A stretch of 64,000 nt of DNA from Platanthera guangdongensis (lineage: Eukaryota > Streptophyta > Magnoliopsida > Asparagales > Orchidaceae): positions 66,162,482 through 66,226,481 of the forward strand of contig CM077153.1 of NCBI GenBank assembly GCA_039583875.1, in the 5' to 3' direction. The stretch's first letter is position 1. Each line of letters opens with the position of its first letter. A program made the translations under genes and the position numbers. The notes below the pieces were generated by a model, which saw nothing but the letters and a program-made list of their open reading frames with translations, was not told where the DNA came from and searched no databases. Below, piece by piece: positions 8,856 to 22,376 of this stretch.

Positions 8856-11800
8856 CCTAACTTCAATCCAACTAGGCTAGGCCCAATTATGATGGCCCAC
8901 TAGGTACAACAAGTGGAAATTACCTCAAGAGCCACTCAAATTCTAGAGGTGGTGACTAGGAGAGAGAAAGTGGAGATTTCATTTAAAGGAGGAGAGAGAA
9001 AGAGGGGGGAATAATGGAGAAGGCAAAGAGGCTCCCCTATTCCCCTTCTCTAAGCCTCCATTCATCTCCACTAACCTTTGGTAGGAGTTTGCCATCAATT
9101 TCAGCCAGCCCAGCATAGTAGGGGGCACCAATCCACCATGGCCGAACACCTCCTTCATGGCCATTAATGGCTATTCAAGGAATTCCTCTCCCACTCCCCA
9201 AAACAATGCCTCTTCAAAATCTTATAAGCAATCAAAATGAATGGTTGCATCACTAGTTTAGGTGGGATATTGAGAATTAGGCATGGAAAAGATTTGAGAT
9301 CGTCGGTCATGGCACATCACCACCACACACGTCGCCAAGCCCTCCTGTAGGTCTAGTCCTCTTCCTTCTCCTCTGTGCTAGATCTATAGATGATTAGGTA
9401 GAGAAATCAGGCTCAACCGAGCCCAATTAGTGAGGAGAAAATGCAAGTTTTCCGTGAAAAATTATCCCCTCGGGTTCGACGGAAACGACCCCTCCGACAG
9501 CTATGTCGCCGCCAGGCGATAACCACCACCTCGACGGAGGTGGTGGTGGTGGTGGTCGCCGACCAGGGAGGTGGCCGGGTAGCTGGGATTTGGAGATAGA
9601 AAAGCTCCAGGTAGCTTTGATCTCAGCCCTTGGCTCAACAGGGATGATGACCCGTGGCCGTTGGATCGAGCTCGATCTGATAACCGCAGGCCAAATATTT
9701 TTGTATATATTATTTCATTATGTCACATTTTAACAGTCACATTCTTTTATTTCTTAAAAATAGCTAGAGAAATTTTCTGTAAATGTGTCCAACATAGAAA
9801 ACATAGCCCCTGATGTCTAGTTTAATACAAAATTTGAATCAACACATTTGGACCACTGGATTTACCTCAGCACACTTTTTATAGCAAGGTATCCAAAGGC
9901 TAACCGGAATTTAAATTGAGTGCCTCCAGTGGCCCACTCAGTCAAATGGCCTGAAAATTGAACCACAGACTTGTATGGCCATGAACATCAATCTATCCAA
10001 AATCAGAATTTTTGGAGATGACTTTCCTATAGTTTTTGTAAAAATTTAATAATCCATACATGTGATTAAATTAGGGTCTATGGGCCTCAAATCTCTCCAA
10101 ACTCTGGTGGATGACCAGAGGGGTCATTTTATGACTATGAAAAAAATATTAGCCCATTTGGAGTTAATTTAATCGGGTAAATTGGTGAGCAAAGTTGGTC
10201 AACTAAAGGAAATAGGCTTAGTTCTTCAATAGTGCACATATATTGTTGAGTGGTCAACCCCTCAACCAGACAAGGTAAAACCTTGGCCACTGACATATTA
10301 TCACTTGAAACACCCCTTGACATAGTCTTAGAAGTATTCTGCCTTTTAGGGTTAGTGAAGGTTATCAGGTCATATCTTCAAGTCTTGGCTCAAGACTTTC
10401 TAGGTAGTTTCATAGGGTGTAGAAGCACCATGGACAATTTAATTAGAATTTTTATGAGTATTTCTTCCCCTTAAATCTCTTATTAGTTAAAATATGTATA
10501 TTCCTACCAAGTATAGATACATGCCATAACAGTATTGAATGACCTTGAAACTTAGGTAAATGGCCTAAATTGATGTTATTTATGTTAGCAAATTTTATTG
10601 TAATTTTGGGATGATGAATTTTAGCATCTTCTTTATAATTCTAGAAATTAAGATTAGGGAAATAATTTGTTTCAGGACAAATTAAGTACTGGAAAATTAT
10701 GAACCTTGGCCAGTAAACCTTTTAGACCACAATAGTGTCTTGTTAGTTTTATTGTAATTTTTGAAAGTAATTAAGTAGAGTTTCCTTCACAAAGTGCCTT
10801 AGGTGATGTTTTACACCTAGATTTATTTATGTGGCAAGAAAAAATTAGATGATGATGCAATTTGGGAAGTGACAATTTCTGATCATTAGTGACCTATGGT
10901 AATTTTATTATAATTTTTGGATGATAAAATCTTGTAGTCCCTTTGTTAATTATCATTTTAATCAAAAAGTTTATATTTTGGTTTATCATAGAAATCATTT
11001 CTGAAAAATTAGTAAACCCATACCTTGTTGTTATTTAGTCAATAAGATGCTGTGGAAATTATGGTGTGATCATTGCATGTCAAAAACTTTTACTTCATGT
11101 TCAAAGTCTTAGGATTCATGATTTAGGGAAAATTATTTAAAGGCTGATTTAATTAGGAAAATACCAAATTTTGTATTTGGGCTCAACATGTCATGGTAGA
11201 CCCCTAGAAATAATCCTAAGGTTGTTTACAAAGTAAATTGGGTTATTCACTTTCACACACTTAAGCTAGTTCATTTGGTCTGCATACAACAAAATGAAGT
11301 ATTTAGGGTAAAATTGTAGGCCTCACATAGGTGGAAATATAGTAGGTGTAACTAGTAGGGTAGAGTCTTGATAAGATCACCCTTAGGGCCAAATGTTAGG
11401 TAGTCAGGGTGTCAAAGAGATAGAGTTGTGCTAGGGGCCGACGAAGTATCGTCTTCGCCCTGAGGATGGTAATCCACTTAAAGTTAGCTAAAGAGTAATA
11501 TGGGTTAGGGTTGGTAAAAAGTAGTTACCAATAAAATTAAGTGCCTTGATAAAGGGATCTTTGGGCTTCAACCCATCATAATTTCTAGTGCCCTCGAGAG
11601 CCCTTCACTGAGCATGCCCTGGGCAGTCCAAGGTTAACTCTAAACTGTAAGAATAAGAGACTAAAAGAGTAACCAATAATAAACCACCATCACTTGAACT
11701 CACCTCATCATTTTGGGAGAATAGTTGGTTTAGATTCACGATCGGAGGACTCGATGTTTGGTAGAATTGATGGCTTTGATTGGTGAGCCGATGGCTCAGA

Positions 11801-12997
11801 AGCTCCTTATAGTATGTGTGCATGTGCATTAAGTGGTGGGTCCTCGTTATTGGATGATCGTTAACACCGATATTGATACGTTGACTCGGCAAGTGTAAGT
11901 ATTCACTTAGCCCATAAAAGACTGCTGGATTGGTCAGCACTAGTACAAGAGACTCCGTAGCACCTAATTATGGGTGTACCGAGTTGTACGCAAGGTCTAG
12001 GTTGGATAGTGTGAATACCGACCTAGTAGTGGGGAGGCCCAACCAACTGCCTCCGTTTTCCACAATGAGAGGTAGCTGAGAGTTTAGCTAAATCCAAACA
12101 GGGGAACTAAAGGTCTGTGCACATAGAGTCGGATGGGTGTGTTGCACTTGTGTGAAACATATTATTTAGCATGCATAGCATTTCATGTCATACATAACTT
12201 GCATAAAATCTCTACCCTTAATGTATAAATTATTATGGGATCTTTTATATGTTCGGCCTTGCAAAATGACCCCTTAACTTATAAGTCTGTATGGGCATTC
12301 TTTTGATCTAAGATTACTTTCTTTATGATGATAGTTAGCATTCTACCTTTACTTTAATCTACCATTTTCATTATGCTGCTACTTTTACTACTCGTTAATT
12401 TATATACCTATCAATACCATGACAATTACTTTTAGCATATGATAGATAGGGCCACTATCAAATGCTCTAATTTACTCTCCACCTTTTGTACTTCCCTTTC
12501 CTCCTCTCCCACATGGTACCTAGGTGTCGCAGGGGAGGGGAGGGGGATCAAGACATAGTTTAATCTAACAGTCTAATGGGCATAACACCAGGGACTCCAA
12601 CACCTGGGGAACCAGCACATCCAGGGGGTGGTGAACCAGCCTAGTCCAGGTGTGACGCAGTACCAGTAGTCATGGGATCAGTGAGTGGTAAGTTGCTTTA
12701 CTTCTGTGAGCGTTATGTAGTGAGGATTATATATACTGGGCAGGAGCATCTTTTATCTTTCCTTTCAGACTTGTTATTTCATGTTGATCAGCTTTTGAAT
12801 TTATGTGGACTTATATATATTGCATGTGATGGTAGATTGGTTTATCTCTATGTATACCGCTTCTTTTCTTCTGTGTATATACTCGAGTATTTGCTAGCAA
12901 AATCAACGATTTTTGGCGTTGACCTCCTCGGGAGTTAGTATCACCACAAAGCGATGTTTCTGGGCATAAGACCCAGTGCAAAAAATGGGGTCTTACA
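8856..12997 (+). mobile_element. Element B 5' LTR (left end displaced by A)
   Basis: From 8856 the sequence parallels 18360-19860, the other B LTR, and it ends GGGGTCTTACA at 12997 just before a primer site. About 470 bp of the LTR start (as at 17892-18360) lies beyond element A. The reconstructed LTR is about 4.6 kb, long for this group. It contains a (GGT)n run at 9536-9556 and short ORFs conserved only because the two LTRs are copies. I see no gene in it. Confidence 0.85.
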
Positions 12998-13013
12998 AAT
13001 GGTATCAGAGGAA
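12998..13013 (+). other. Element B primer binding site
   Basis: TGGTATCAGAGG follows the LTR end with a two-base offset and matches the tRNA-Met type. The leader 13014-13221 holds no ORF. Confidence 0.9.
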
Positions 13014-13221
13014 AACCTCGACCTGAAGAAAAGAAATCCACAAACCCTGGGACACCTCTGCTTGAGTTTAGTTTGGGGACAAACTTAGAAGCGGAGGCTA
13101 TGGTGTGCTCATAAAGGGAATCACAAGCAATAGTCCACTCTTAACTAGATTTTAGTCGACCACCTTATTAGAAAACACTTCCTTTGTGAACTTATAACGA
13201 ACCCTGACCATTGAATAGGGA

Positions 13222-14142
13222 ATGCCTCCTGTTCAGAATGCTGTTCCACCCCCGCTAGTTCCCACTCTGTTCCAGCAATTGGAGATGGGACAAACACTGA
13301 CTGCTATCTTGGAGGCTTTTAACGCACAACAGGCTCCAGCTTCTCAACCAAATCCTGGGGAAAATTGGCTGAGAACCTTCTGAGGCCTCTCCCCTCCATC
13401 ATATCTAGGGATGGAGTCAGCCGTATGGACATTGGAATGGCTGGACATCATCCACGAGATGTTGGTTGGGATACAATGCCCGACTTATATGGCTGTATCC
13501 TTAGCTGTTTCATGTTTGGAGTCCCGCGCTAAGAGGTGGTGGAAGTCCCTTTTGGACACCACCTATACAGGATTTGGGGGCGCAGACATCACTAGGGATG
13601 AGTTCAATATAGTGTTCTTGGAGAATTTTGTGCCACAATCTGCGAGAAATGAGCTATAGAATAGATTCCTTCAGTTTAGGCTATGTAGCTGGTCATTTTT
13701 GGAGTACTACTGAGAGTTTACTCACCTAGCTCACTTTGCGGATTCATACCAGCTGGATGATGTTGGCTACATGAAGAGGTTCTACAAGGGACTTCAGGAT
13801 GACTTGAGACATGCACTCATTTTTATTTTTGACGGAAGCCTAGCTCGGTTCCTGGAGATGGCAAAGAAGTTGGAGGCGGACAAGTTTATGGTTCCGGGCA
13901 GGGGAAAAAGAACGGTAGACAACACGATTATTTATGGCAGGAGGGAACAACAGATGGATCAGAGAAATGGGGATCAACCCTGCCTGAAGAATAGACAGGA
14001 GCAGAGGGATCCGAAAGTATTGACCCCTCTGCCATTACAGATGTGGGAGATGCCAAGGCTAGAGGATGGGGCACCTCCCCCGCTAGTGTGCTACCACTGC
14101 CACCAGCCTGAACACATTCAGATTAACTGCCCTAGAAGATAG
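13222..14142 (+). pseudogene. gag: Element B gag (chromovirus capsid/nucleocapsid)
   Basis: The best start is the ATG at 13222 (MPPVQNAVPPP). The frame contains AKRWWKSL, the retrotransposon gag signature, and ends with CYHCHQPEHIQINC, a CCHC knuckle in which the usual Gly before His is Glu. In-frame stops occur at 13381 (TGA), near 13660 (TAG) and near 13710 (TGA). Each is one transition from Arg or Gln. It is related to the gag start of element G. Confidence 0.85.
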
Positions 14143-14305
14143 TCACTACTACCAACACCTTGGGCAGCTTCACCTGCTCAGCAGCTCATGGGTCGGGGAC
14201 ATTGTTGAGGACGTGGTTTCTAAGTAGGTGACCATAGGACGAATAAAGATCATATGTATGCTATGAATCTTTCTCAACCCTGGGACCCGGATAGGGTTAT
14301 AGTAG

Positions 14306-14427
14306 GTAATCTAGAAATTTAATTTCCTATCCTTCTTTTCCCCTAAATAATAGAACTAGTATTAAACTGGTAGAACTATGGAAGAAAACTATACAACTAG
14401 CCACCTAAGATTGTTTAACAAATTCAG
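14306..14427 (+). other. Candidate intron between gag and protease, element B
   Basis: The sequence opens with AGTAG|GTAATC and closes with AATTCAG|GATTAG, giving a 122 bp GT...AG segment with a pyrimidine-rich stretch inside. Removal would join the gag-side frame to the protease frame in phase 1, about 13 codons before the protease aspartate. Elements C and E have candidate introns at the same place and phase. No transcript evidence is available here. Confidence 0.6.
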
Positions 14428-15740
14428 GATTAGTAACGGTATGTGGTAAGCCATCCCATACCTTATTCGATATGGGTGCATCTCACAACTTCGTCGTGAA
14501 GGATTTTGTCAAGGACTTGGAATAGGTCCAACATTTTACGGGAGTCACCAGGAGGGTGCGTCTTCCCAATGGGACGAAGATCCGATCTACTGCAGAATGC
14601 CTTCTAGAGGTTCCATCGACAGCCTAACATTCAAGGCTCCGGCGACGATCTTGAAGATGCTGGACTTTGATCTTATTTTGGGAATGATATAGCTCTCCTA
14701 GAACCATGCACAGATTAAGAAAGGTCGTGCTGAGATACGACGACACCTACATGACCTTCGAAGGTACTATCCCGGTCTCCTGATGTCTGCTTTCTTCTAT
14801 CCATGCTGTAAAGGCCCACATATAGGGGGGGGGGGTTATCAGGTTTGGTTCGAGATGATCAAGGAAGAGACTTCAATCTCCAACATTACAGTGCTATAGG
14901 ATTTCGTTGATGTCTTCCCAGAGAAGCTGTCAGGACTACCACTGCACCGTGAGAAGGACTTTCAGATCCAGCTAGTGCGGGGAGCTAAGCCAGTATCTTG
15001 GGCTTCATATCGGATGGCCCCAAAGGAGCTAGTGGAATTTTAGAGCCAACTGCAGGAGTTGGTTGAAGTTGGGTTTGTCAGACCAAGCTCCTCTACATCG
15101 GGAGCCCTAGTATTTTTGTAAAGAAGAAGGATGAGAGTCTCAGACTATGTATAGACTACAGAGGAATGAACAGGCTGACAGTACGAAACTTGTACCCATT
15201 ACCGAGAATAGATGAGCTTTTTAACCAGCTAGAGGGAGCCCACTGGTTCTCGAAGCTAGATTTAAGGTTGGGATATTATCAGCTCCGGATCCAGGATGAG
15301 GACATTCCAAAGACCGCATTCAGTAGCCAGTATTGTCTTTATGAGTTCACGGTAATGCCATTTGGCCTCACGAATGAACCTTATGCATTTATAGTTTGAT
15401 GACCAAGTATTTAAGGCCTACCTCGATCTCTTCATCATCGTGTTTATAGACGACATCCTTATATACTCGTTGATATAGGAGGATCATGGACAATAGGCAT
15501 TGACTCTGGAGAAACTCCGGGAGCACAGTATATATGCAAAGTTCAGTAAATGCCAGTTCTGGTTGAAGGAGGTGACCTTTCTAGGTCACATAATTAATGG
15601 AGTAGGGTTAGTAGTAGACCTGGCAAAGAACCAAGCAGTGCGAGATTGGCCGCCACTGAAAACGACATCCAACATACGAAGTTTCCTAGGACTCGCCTGA
15701 TACTACCAGAAGTTCGTAGAGGGATTTTCACGGATTTACC
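14428..15740 (+). pseudogene. pol: Element B protease and reverse transcriptase
   Basis: DMGASHNF (Asp codon at 14469) is the retropepsin site, with Met in place of Thr/Ser. RT follows: a PSS(S)..GALVF segment near 15085, [24 protein letters not shown] (15196 onward), MPFGLTNEP (15355), FIDDILIYS near 15450 and FLGHIINGVG near 15580. At least three frame changes and several TAG/TGA codons break it. Confidence 0.85.
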
Positions 15741-15779
15741 TCCCACTTACAACCCTGACGAAGATGGATATGCCATTTG

Positions 15780-16230
15780 TATCGATTCCGCATTGCGAGT
15801 CCGCCTTACAGGAGCTGAAGGGTTGGCTTACCTAGGCTCCTATCCTTGCCCTTCCCTCTAGAAAGGAAGGATTCCAAGTCTACACCGACGCATCCTATCA
15901 GGGAATGGCTGTCGTCCTGGTGCAGCACAGACACATGATAGCCTATGCTTCCCGCTAGCTGAAGAAGCATGAACAAAACTACCCAGTACACGATCTGGAG
16001 ATGGGGGCGGTAATTTTTGCATTGAAGATCTGGCGGCATTACCTCTATGGAGTTCATTGCAATATCTTCTCTGACCACAAAAATCTCATGTATGTGGACA
16101 CACCGAAGGAGTTAAACATGCGATAGAGTTGATGGGTGGAGTTTCTTTCCAATTATCGGTACACGATGCACTACCAACTTGGGAAGTCTAATGTAGTAGA
16201 ATATGCTCTTAGCAGGAGAGCTACCACAGT
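15780..16230 (+). pseudogene. pol: Element B RNase H
   Basis: VYTDASYQG (near 15880) carries the first RNase H aspartate. [21 protein letters not shown] (near 15985) and SDHKNLMY (near 16070) follow. The domain degrades the RNA of the RNA:DNA hybrid. In-frame TAG codons interrupt it. Confidence 0.8.
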
Positions 16231-16379
16231 AGGATCAGAACCCCAGATGATGGCCATGGAGATGGTTCGGATGTTGGATGATATGTAGATAACCTTGGTG
16301 TCCAAGGCAAATCCTAAATGATATGAGGATTACTTAGCATCGATCAGCATTACTACTGATATATAGGATCACATCAGAG

Positions 16380-17345
16380 ACAGGAAGAGGAAGGACTCTA
16401 AACAAAAGCTAATATTCAAGGATTTGGGGGATGGCACAGTTGGAGATTACACGTTGATGGATGGCCTAGAGTGCTTCAGAGGCAGAGTATATATACCAGT
16501 AGGAGGTCAGATACAAGAAGATATTTTGACTAAAGCACACACTAGTCGGTACTCCGTGCATCCCGGGATCACAAAAATGACGTCTGATCTGAAGAGGACC
16601 ATGTACTGGCCAGGTATGAAGAAGGAGATCACATACTTCATGACGCTTTGTGATACTTTTCAATTCGTGAAGGCTGAATGTAAAAGCCCGGCGGGATTGC
16701 TGCAGTAACTACCGTTGCCGGAGTGCAAGTTCGATGGCATTGCTATGGACTTTGTACATGGACTCCCTCATTCCCATGCAAGAAATGATTAGATCTGGGT
16801 GATTGTTGACAGACTGACGAAGGTTGCCCGATTTATTCTAGTCAGGAAGGATGCTCTGGTCGTAGTTCTAGTATGGAGATTTATGGAGCAGTTCGTCTGA
16901 TATCATGGTGGACTAAGGATGATCGTATCATATCAGGATGGACGGTTTATGTTTAAGGAGTGGAGAGCAGTTCAAGCTTACTTGGGCTCTTGATTGACCT
17001 TTAACACTGCATTCCACCACCAGACGGATGGGCAAATAGAGTATACAAATCAGACGTTTGAGGATCCTGTATGCCTATGTATATTGGATCGCGAGGAATA
17101 GTGGGAAAGACTGTTGCCGCTTATAGAGTTTTCTTATAACAATAGTTATCAGTCTAGTATAGGCATGGCTCCCTATGATGCACTATATGGACGGAGATGT
17201 TGGACTCCATTATTTTGGATCTAGGATGAGGATCCGAAGGTAATTGTCTCGGAGTTTGTGGAGGACACAGATGCTCAGATACGACTGATTCGAGACTGGA
17301 TGCTGGAGTCCCAAAGTAGACATGTCAAATACTACAATGTGCGAC
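16380..17345 (+). pseudogene. pol: Element B integrase
   Basis: 16424-16708 is open and includes the HHCC-type binding region (AHTSRYSVHPGITKM, then a C..F segment where the usual second Cys is Phe). The core is recognisable as MDFVHGLPH (near 16747) and a degraded DGQ.E motif near 17025. Stops and shifts are frequent. Confidence 0.8.
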
Positions 17346-17353
17346 ATCTTTAG

Positions 17354-17790
17354 GTGGAGTTTCAGGTTGTTGACCTAGTATTCTTGAAGATACGTCTGAT
17401 GCATGGAGTCTCGCGGGTGCGCAGACAAAAGAAGTTCAGTCCAAGATATATCGGGCCCTATAGGATTCTGGAGAGAATCGGCCCCTTGGCCTATAGACTT
17501 GAGCTCTCGCCCGAGTTGGTAGGATTGCATGACGTCTTCCACATATCTTCTCTTAGGAAGGCTCTCCTACGGCCAAAGCAGTATATTTCTACTACGGCTG
17601 GCCCGATAGCATCTGAACGATCAGTCTGCTTGAAGCCAGTTAGGATAGACGATACAGAAGTACGAGTCCTGCGACGAAAGAAGATTCCGCTGGTCAAGGT
17701 CCTGTGGTCAAATCACGGACAGGAGGAGCGCACCTAGGCGCCTCTGGACCATATGCAACAGAAGTACCTGGAACTCTTCACGACAGGTAT
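17354..17790 (+). pseudogene. pol: Element B integrase C-terminus with chromodomain-like tail
   Basis: The frame has KFSPRYIGPYRILERIG, HDVFHISSLRKALL and VRIDDTEVRVLRRKKIPLVKVLWSNHG. This is the GPY/F module followed by the chromodomain-like tail of plant chromoviruses of the Tekay/Del type, thought to guide insertion into chromatin. A TAG follows at 17736. Distance to the LTR is about 100 bp. Confidence 0.85.
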
Positions 17791-17857
17791 AACCTTAATT
17801 ACAAGAGAATTTCATACCCTTTAATTCTTGTGCAAACCCCGTAGGCCTAATCTTAAT

Positions 17858-17891
17858 TTTGGGGACAAAATTTTTTTAATGTATTGGGATT
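17858..17891 (+). other. Element B polypurine tract region
   Basis: TTTTGGGGACAAAATTT followed by T-rich sequence precedes the LTR start TGTAACATCCC. It occupies the place of the GGACGAAATT-type tract of chromoviruses but is degraded. Confidence 0.55.
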
Positions 17892-19869
17892 TGTAACATC
17901 CCACAAACAACCAAACCCCAAGGGATTTTTTGTCAAGACTAGGTCACGACAAAGCTCTAAGAATACCAAAAGGACCATTGGTGCCTAGTTAAATAGGTGA
18001 AAGCACCTTGGTATGAAAATAGTAATTTCTGGACACCTAAGCTAGGGTTTGACCTTTCTCCCCCAACATGACTACTTGACCCCACCATACCACTCTCAAT
18101 CATATAGGGACCCCTTTAGAGCCCATACAACCCATTTGGGGTCAAACTAAGGGGTCAAGTTAACCAGGGTCAACCCTAACCCTAGTTAGGTCAAATTGCC
18201 CTAACTTGACCTAAGATGATTACTCTAAGACACAAATAGGCTTGGGAGCTGGCAAGGGACTCAAGACACTCAGTTGACCAGTCAACACACTCATTTGACC
18301 AAGTCAACAACCCAAAGTCAACCTGGTCAAACCAAGCTCAAAAGGGGAGGAAAAGCTAAGCCTAACTTCAATACAATTGGGCTAGGCCCAATTGTGATGG
18401 TCCACTAGCTACAACAAGTGGAAATTACCTAAAGAGACACTCAAATTCTGGAGGTGGTGACTTGGAGAGAGAAAGTGGAGATTTTATTTAAGGGAGGAGA
18501 GAGAAAGAGGGGAAATAATGGAGAATGCAATGAGGCTCCCCCATTCCCCTTCCCTAAGCCTCCATTCATCTCCCCTGACCATTGGGAGGAGTTTGCCATC
18601 AATATTAGCCAGCCCAGCACAGGAGGGGGCACCAATCCACCATGGACAAACACCTCCTTTATGGCCATTAATGGCCACTTAAGGAATTCCTCTCCCACTC
18701 CCCGAAACAACCACTCCATCAGCTTTACAAGCTTCCAAGCAATCAAAATGAATGGTTGCATCACTGGTTTAGGTGGAGGATTGAGAATCCGACAAGGAAA
18801 AGATTTGAGATCGTCGGCCATGGAACATCACCACCACACACGCCGCCAAACCTGCCTGCAGGTCTAGTCCTCTTACTTCTCCTCTATGTTAGATCTGTAG
18901 ATCATTAGGTGGACAAATCAGGCTCAATCGAGCCCGATCAGTGACGAGAAAACACGAGTTTTCCTTGAAATATCAACCCCTTGGGTTCGCCGGAAATGGC
19001 CCCTCTAGCGGTTGTGTTGTCGCCAGGCAATAGCCACCACCTCGACAGAGGTGGTGGTGGTGGTGGCCAGCTAGGGAGGTGGCCAGGTGGCCGTGAATTG
19101 GAGACAGAAAATCTCCGGGTAGCTTTGATCTCAGCCCTTGGCTCATCAGGGACGATGACCCGTGGCCGTTGGATCGAGTTTGATCTAATAAGCGCATGCC
19201 AAATATTTTTGTATATATTATTTTATTATGTCACATTTTAATAGTCGCCTTGTTTTATTTATTAAAAGTATCTAAAGACATTTTCTATAAATGTGTGCAA
19301 CATATAAAAACTGTCCCCTGGTGTTTAGTTTAATAGAAAATTTGAATCAACCCATTTGGACCACTGGATTTCCCTCAGAACACTTTTTGGTGCAAGGTGT
19401 CCAAAGGTTAACCAGAAATTAAATTAAGTGCCCCCAGTGGCCCACTCAGTTAAATGCCCTGAAGATTGGACAATAGACTGGTCTGGCCATGACCCTCAAC
19501 ATATATAAAAATCAGAATTCTTGTAGATGATTTTCCTATTGTGTTTGTTAAAATTTAATAATCCATACATGTGTTTAAATTAGGGTCTATGGGCCTAAAA
19601 TTTCCTCCAAACTCTAGTGGATTACCATAGGGTCATTATATGACTATGAAAAAAAATATCTGCCCATTTGGAGTTGATTTTATAGGGTAACTTGGTGAGC
19701 AAAGTTGGTCACCTAAAGGAAATAATCCTAGTTCTTCAATAGTGCACATGGTATTATTGAGTGGTCAACCCCTCAACAAGAAAAGGTGAAACCTTGGCCA
19801 ATGACATATTATCACTTTAAACACACCTTGAAGTAGTCTTAGAAGTATTTAGGGTTGGAATACCATGAA
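17892..19869 (+). mobile_element. Element B 3' LTR, left part, interrupted by C
   Basis: It starts TGTAACATCCC. From about 18360 it repeats the 5' LTR from 8856, including the (GGT)n run at 19048-19062. At 19870 it switches to element C; the remainder should lie beyond C, to the right, and is not recognisable in the window. ORFs here (for example 18454-18867) also occur in the other LTR with frame damage and are not genes. Confidence 0.85.
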
Positions 19870-21841
19870 TGTCACAACCCGCATTTTCACCGCAAAAAAG
19901 CTTATCAGAGTAAGGGAAAATGCGCGTCATGATGCCACGTCAGCAGGGGATAACTGCGGACGCTCAGGCAGACTCCAAACTAATCATGAAGAAAGGTTGT
20001 TTTTAAGTTATTTTAAGGAAAATTAGTTAAGTGTATCCTAGCATAAACCAGTTAAGTGTATCACTCGGCTTAGTGGCTCATCTAGTCCACGAATCAAAAT
20101 ATATTATACGCTGCGGAAAAATACTTGATTAGATTAACTCAAACATCCTACATGAGTAAAAGCGTCCCTAAGGGACAGCTCATGCTATGTAAGAATCTAA
20201 ATTTATTATAGTAGGAAAGATAGCTTTTACGGTCGCTAAAAATAACAAGTTAGAGTTCCAAATTATGCAATGCATGAAGTAATAGTAGTAGATTTTATAG
20301 TTGAAAATACCTAACATGCATTCCTAGCATAAATCCTCCTAGAGAACAAGTAATCCACATCCACATTTAAAGAAACGAGCAGCTAGCAAGTATCAAACAA
20401 CTAACAATTCAGTGGGCGCCAACAAGCTGATACGAACCCATGAACAAAAGTTTGTCTGAACTAGTAAAACTAAACAAACATCAAACTACCTCGCTATGAC
20501 GAGGCAACAACCACGGCCAACACTGCCGCCAGAAAGCTCCAAAATCAGTACTGCTAACTGCTACTGCTCTGAACCTGAGGCATTCCAATCATAGAACACC
20601 TCAGCAAGAAGGTACAAAAGATGGCAGGAAAAGTAATAAGCCAAAATAAACAAAGGTCAACAGGGGTACCAACCCAAGAACAGAAGCACTGAAGTAAAGT
20701 ACAAAAGAAAATAGGGCATCAACAGGAAAAGAACTCCTACGTGATTTGTCATGTTCCACAAGGGTACACCAGACGCACGAGGCTATAAGGTGAATACATG
20801 AATATTTCACCAGAAAGAAAATACAAAACCTTTGTTAGGCACCTGTGGTCGACTCTACCCAAAAATACGGGCGAGGTGGTCACTCTTGTACCCACCACCC
20901 AAAAACAAAATAGATATATAATCCGTCTAACTACGAGAGATTCTCATACTCTCCACCAAAAACCGCAGACATCCAAAATCTAGGTAGACTTCCACAGGGC
21001 ACTAATGAAGGTAACAAACACTACGGAGGTGGAATCGTCCACTAACTCCTGCATTCAAGAAACCCAAAGAAACCATAACACAAATATCTCGAGATTTGGC
21101 TCGACAGATTCTACTTGACATTACCGAACTCAAGACGCGGTTGATCAACCTCTAGGAGCAATTTACAGTCCTAGCTAAATTCTTACACGCTAAATAACGA
21201 AAGCTAAAACATGCATAACCATCATTAAGACACACCAGGAATAATTAACCAAAACCAGAAAAAATCGAGCTTTCTAAGAAAACACCGTACAACAACAAAG
21301 GAACGTTGAAACGATTAATCATAACAATGATTTGGAAGAATAAGCGCAAAAAATTTAAAGAACATGAAAGTATAGTCGTTACCATCAGATCGGATAAAAA
21401 GAAACGAGGGGAAACCACCACTTGCCTTGGTTTTTTTACCGGAAAAGTCCTCTGAATCGCTCCACGTCGTAGATCGGGGCAAAAGACTGCGGGATGAGTC
21501 GAAATCTATACAAAAAAGGGTCGAAAAGGGGATTAGGGTCGAAAAACCCTAACAAGAAATCTTAGGAAATGGGGAAGAAATTACCACGAGGGCGTAGCTC
21601 TCGACGAGAGCTTTCCAGATCTACCATCGGTTTGAAATTCCAAGCACCAGAGCACCGTCAACGGCCACCGGAAGACCTAAGGATGGACAACCTCTTTCTC
21701 GCTCAAGCCGCTCTGGTTTGGGAGGAAAAAGAATCAGATAAGAAGATGAAGAAGGTATTTATACTAAAGGTGATAACAGGGAGAACAACAAAATAAATCA
21801 AGTTCAGCTGAACCGGTTTTCCCGAGATAGAAGGAACGGAT

Positions 21842-22040
21842 TACTCGAGTACTAAGGGAATTACACGAGTACTGCACAAGTGTTACTTGAGTACTAAGGC
21901 ACATACTCGAGTACTGTACGGGGATTACTCGAGTACTAAGGACTTACTCGAATACTGCACGGGGGAACTACTCGAGTACAAGGGCACTTACTCAAGTACA
22001 ACAATTGGATTACTCGAGTATAAGGCAATTACTCGAGTAC
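21842..22040. repeat. TACTCGAGTA palindrome array, 20-22 bp spacing
   Basis: Ten copies, some with one or two changes, start at 21842, 21862, 21884, 21904, 21926, 21945, 21969, 21989, 22011 and 22030. The fillers alternate two types (containing 'aaggg/aagga' or 'gcac'). The copy in C's other LTR is at about 43829-44040. Confidence 0.9.
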
Positions 22041-22376
22041 TACTAGAGGATTACTCACGAATTCTGTTTGAAAATCGTCGAACGCACGCCTGATCGTCGA
22101 AACCAACACGAAGATCCGCTGGACCTACAGCAAGCTCCGCTCAACGTTTCGTCAAGCTCAGCACGACAATCGTTGAGCTCGACGATCGTCGACCTCCAGA
22201 CAACGCCCAGAAAAATTGACAATCATCGAGCTCCGCTCGACTATAGTCAACCTCGACACAACGCCCAGAAAGAAAATGACAATCGTCGAGCTCCGCTCGA
22301 TGATCGTCGACCTACGCTCAATGATCGTCGACCTCAACACAGTGCCCAGAAAAATGACAATCGTCGAGTTCCGCTC

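Noticed and set aside
9503..9733. Gly-rich ORF beginning MSPPGDNHHLDGG
   Set aside because: It is driven by a (GGT)n microsatellite in B's LTR and differs in frame and ending from the other LTR copy.
12996..13015. tRNA gene at TGGTATCAGAGG sites
   Set aside because: These are short complements of a tRNA 3' end at LTR borders; no cloverleaf sequence is present.
18454..18867. 137-codon ORF in B's 3' LTR
   Set aside because: It lies within the LTR; the equivalent region of the 5' LTR (from 8970) is broken, and it overlaps an antisense ORF of similar length.
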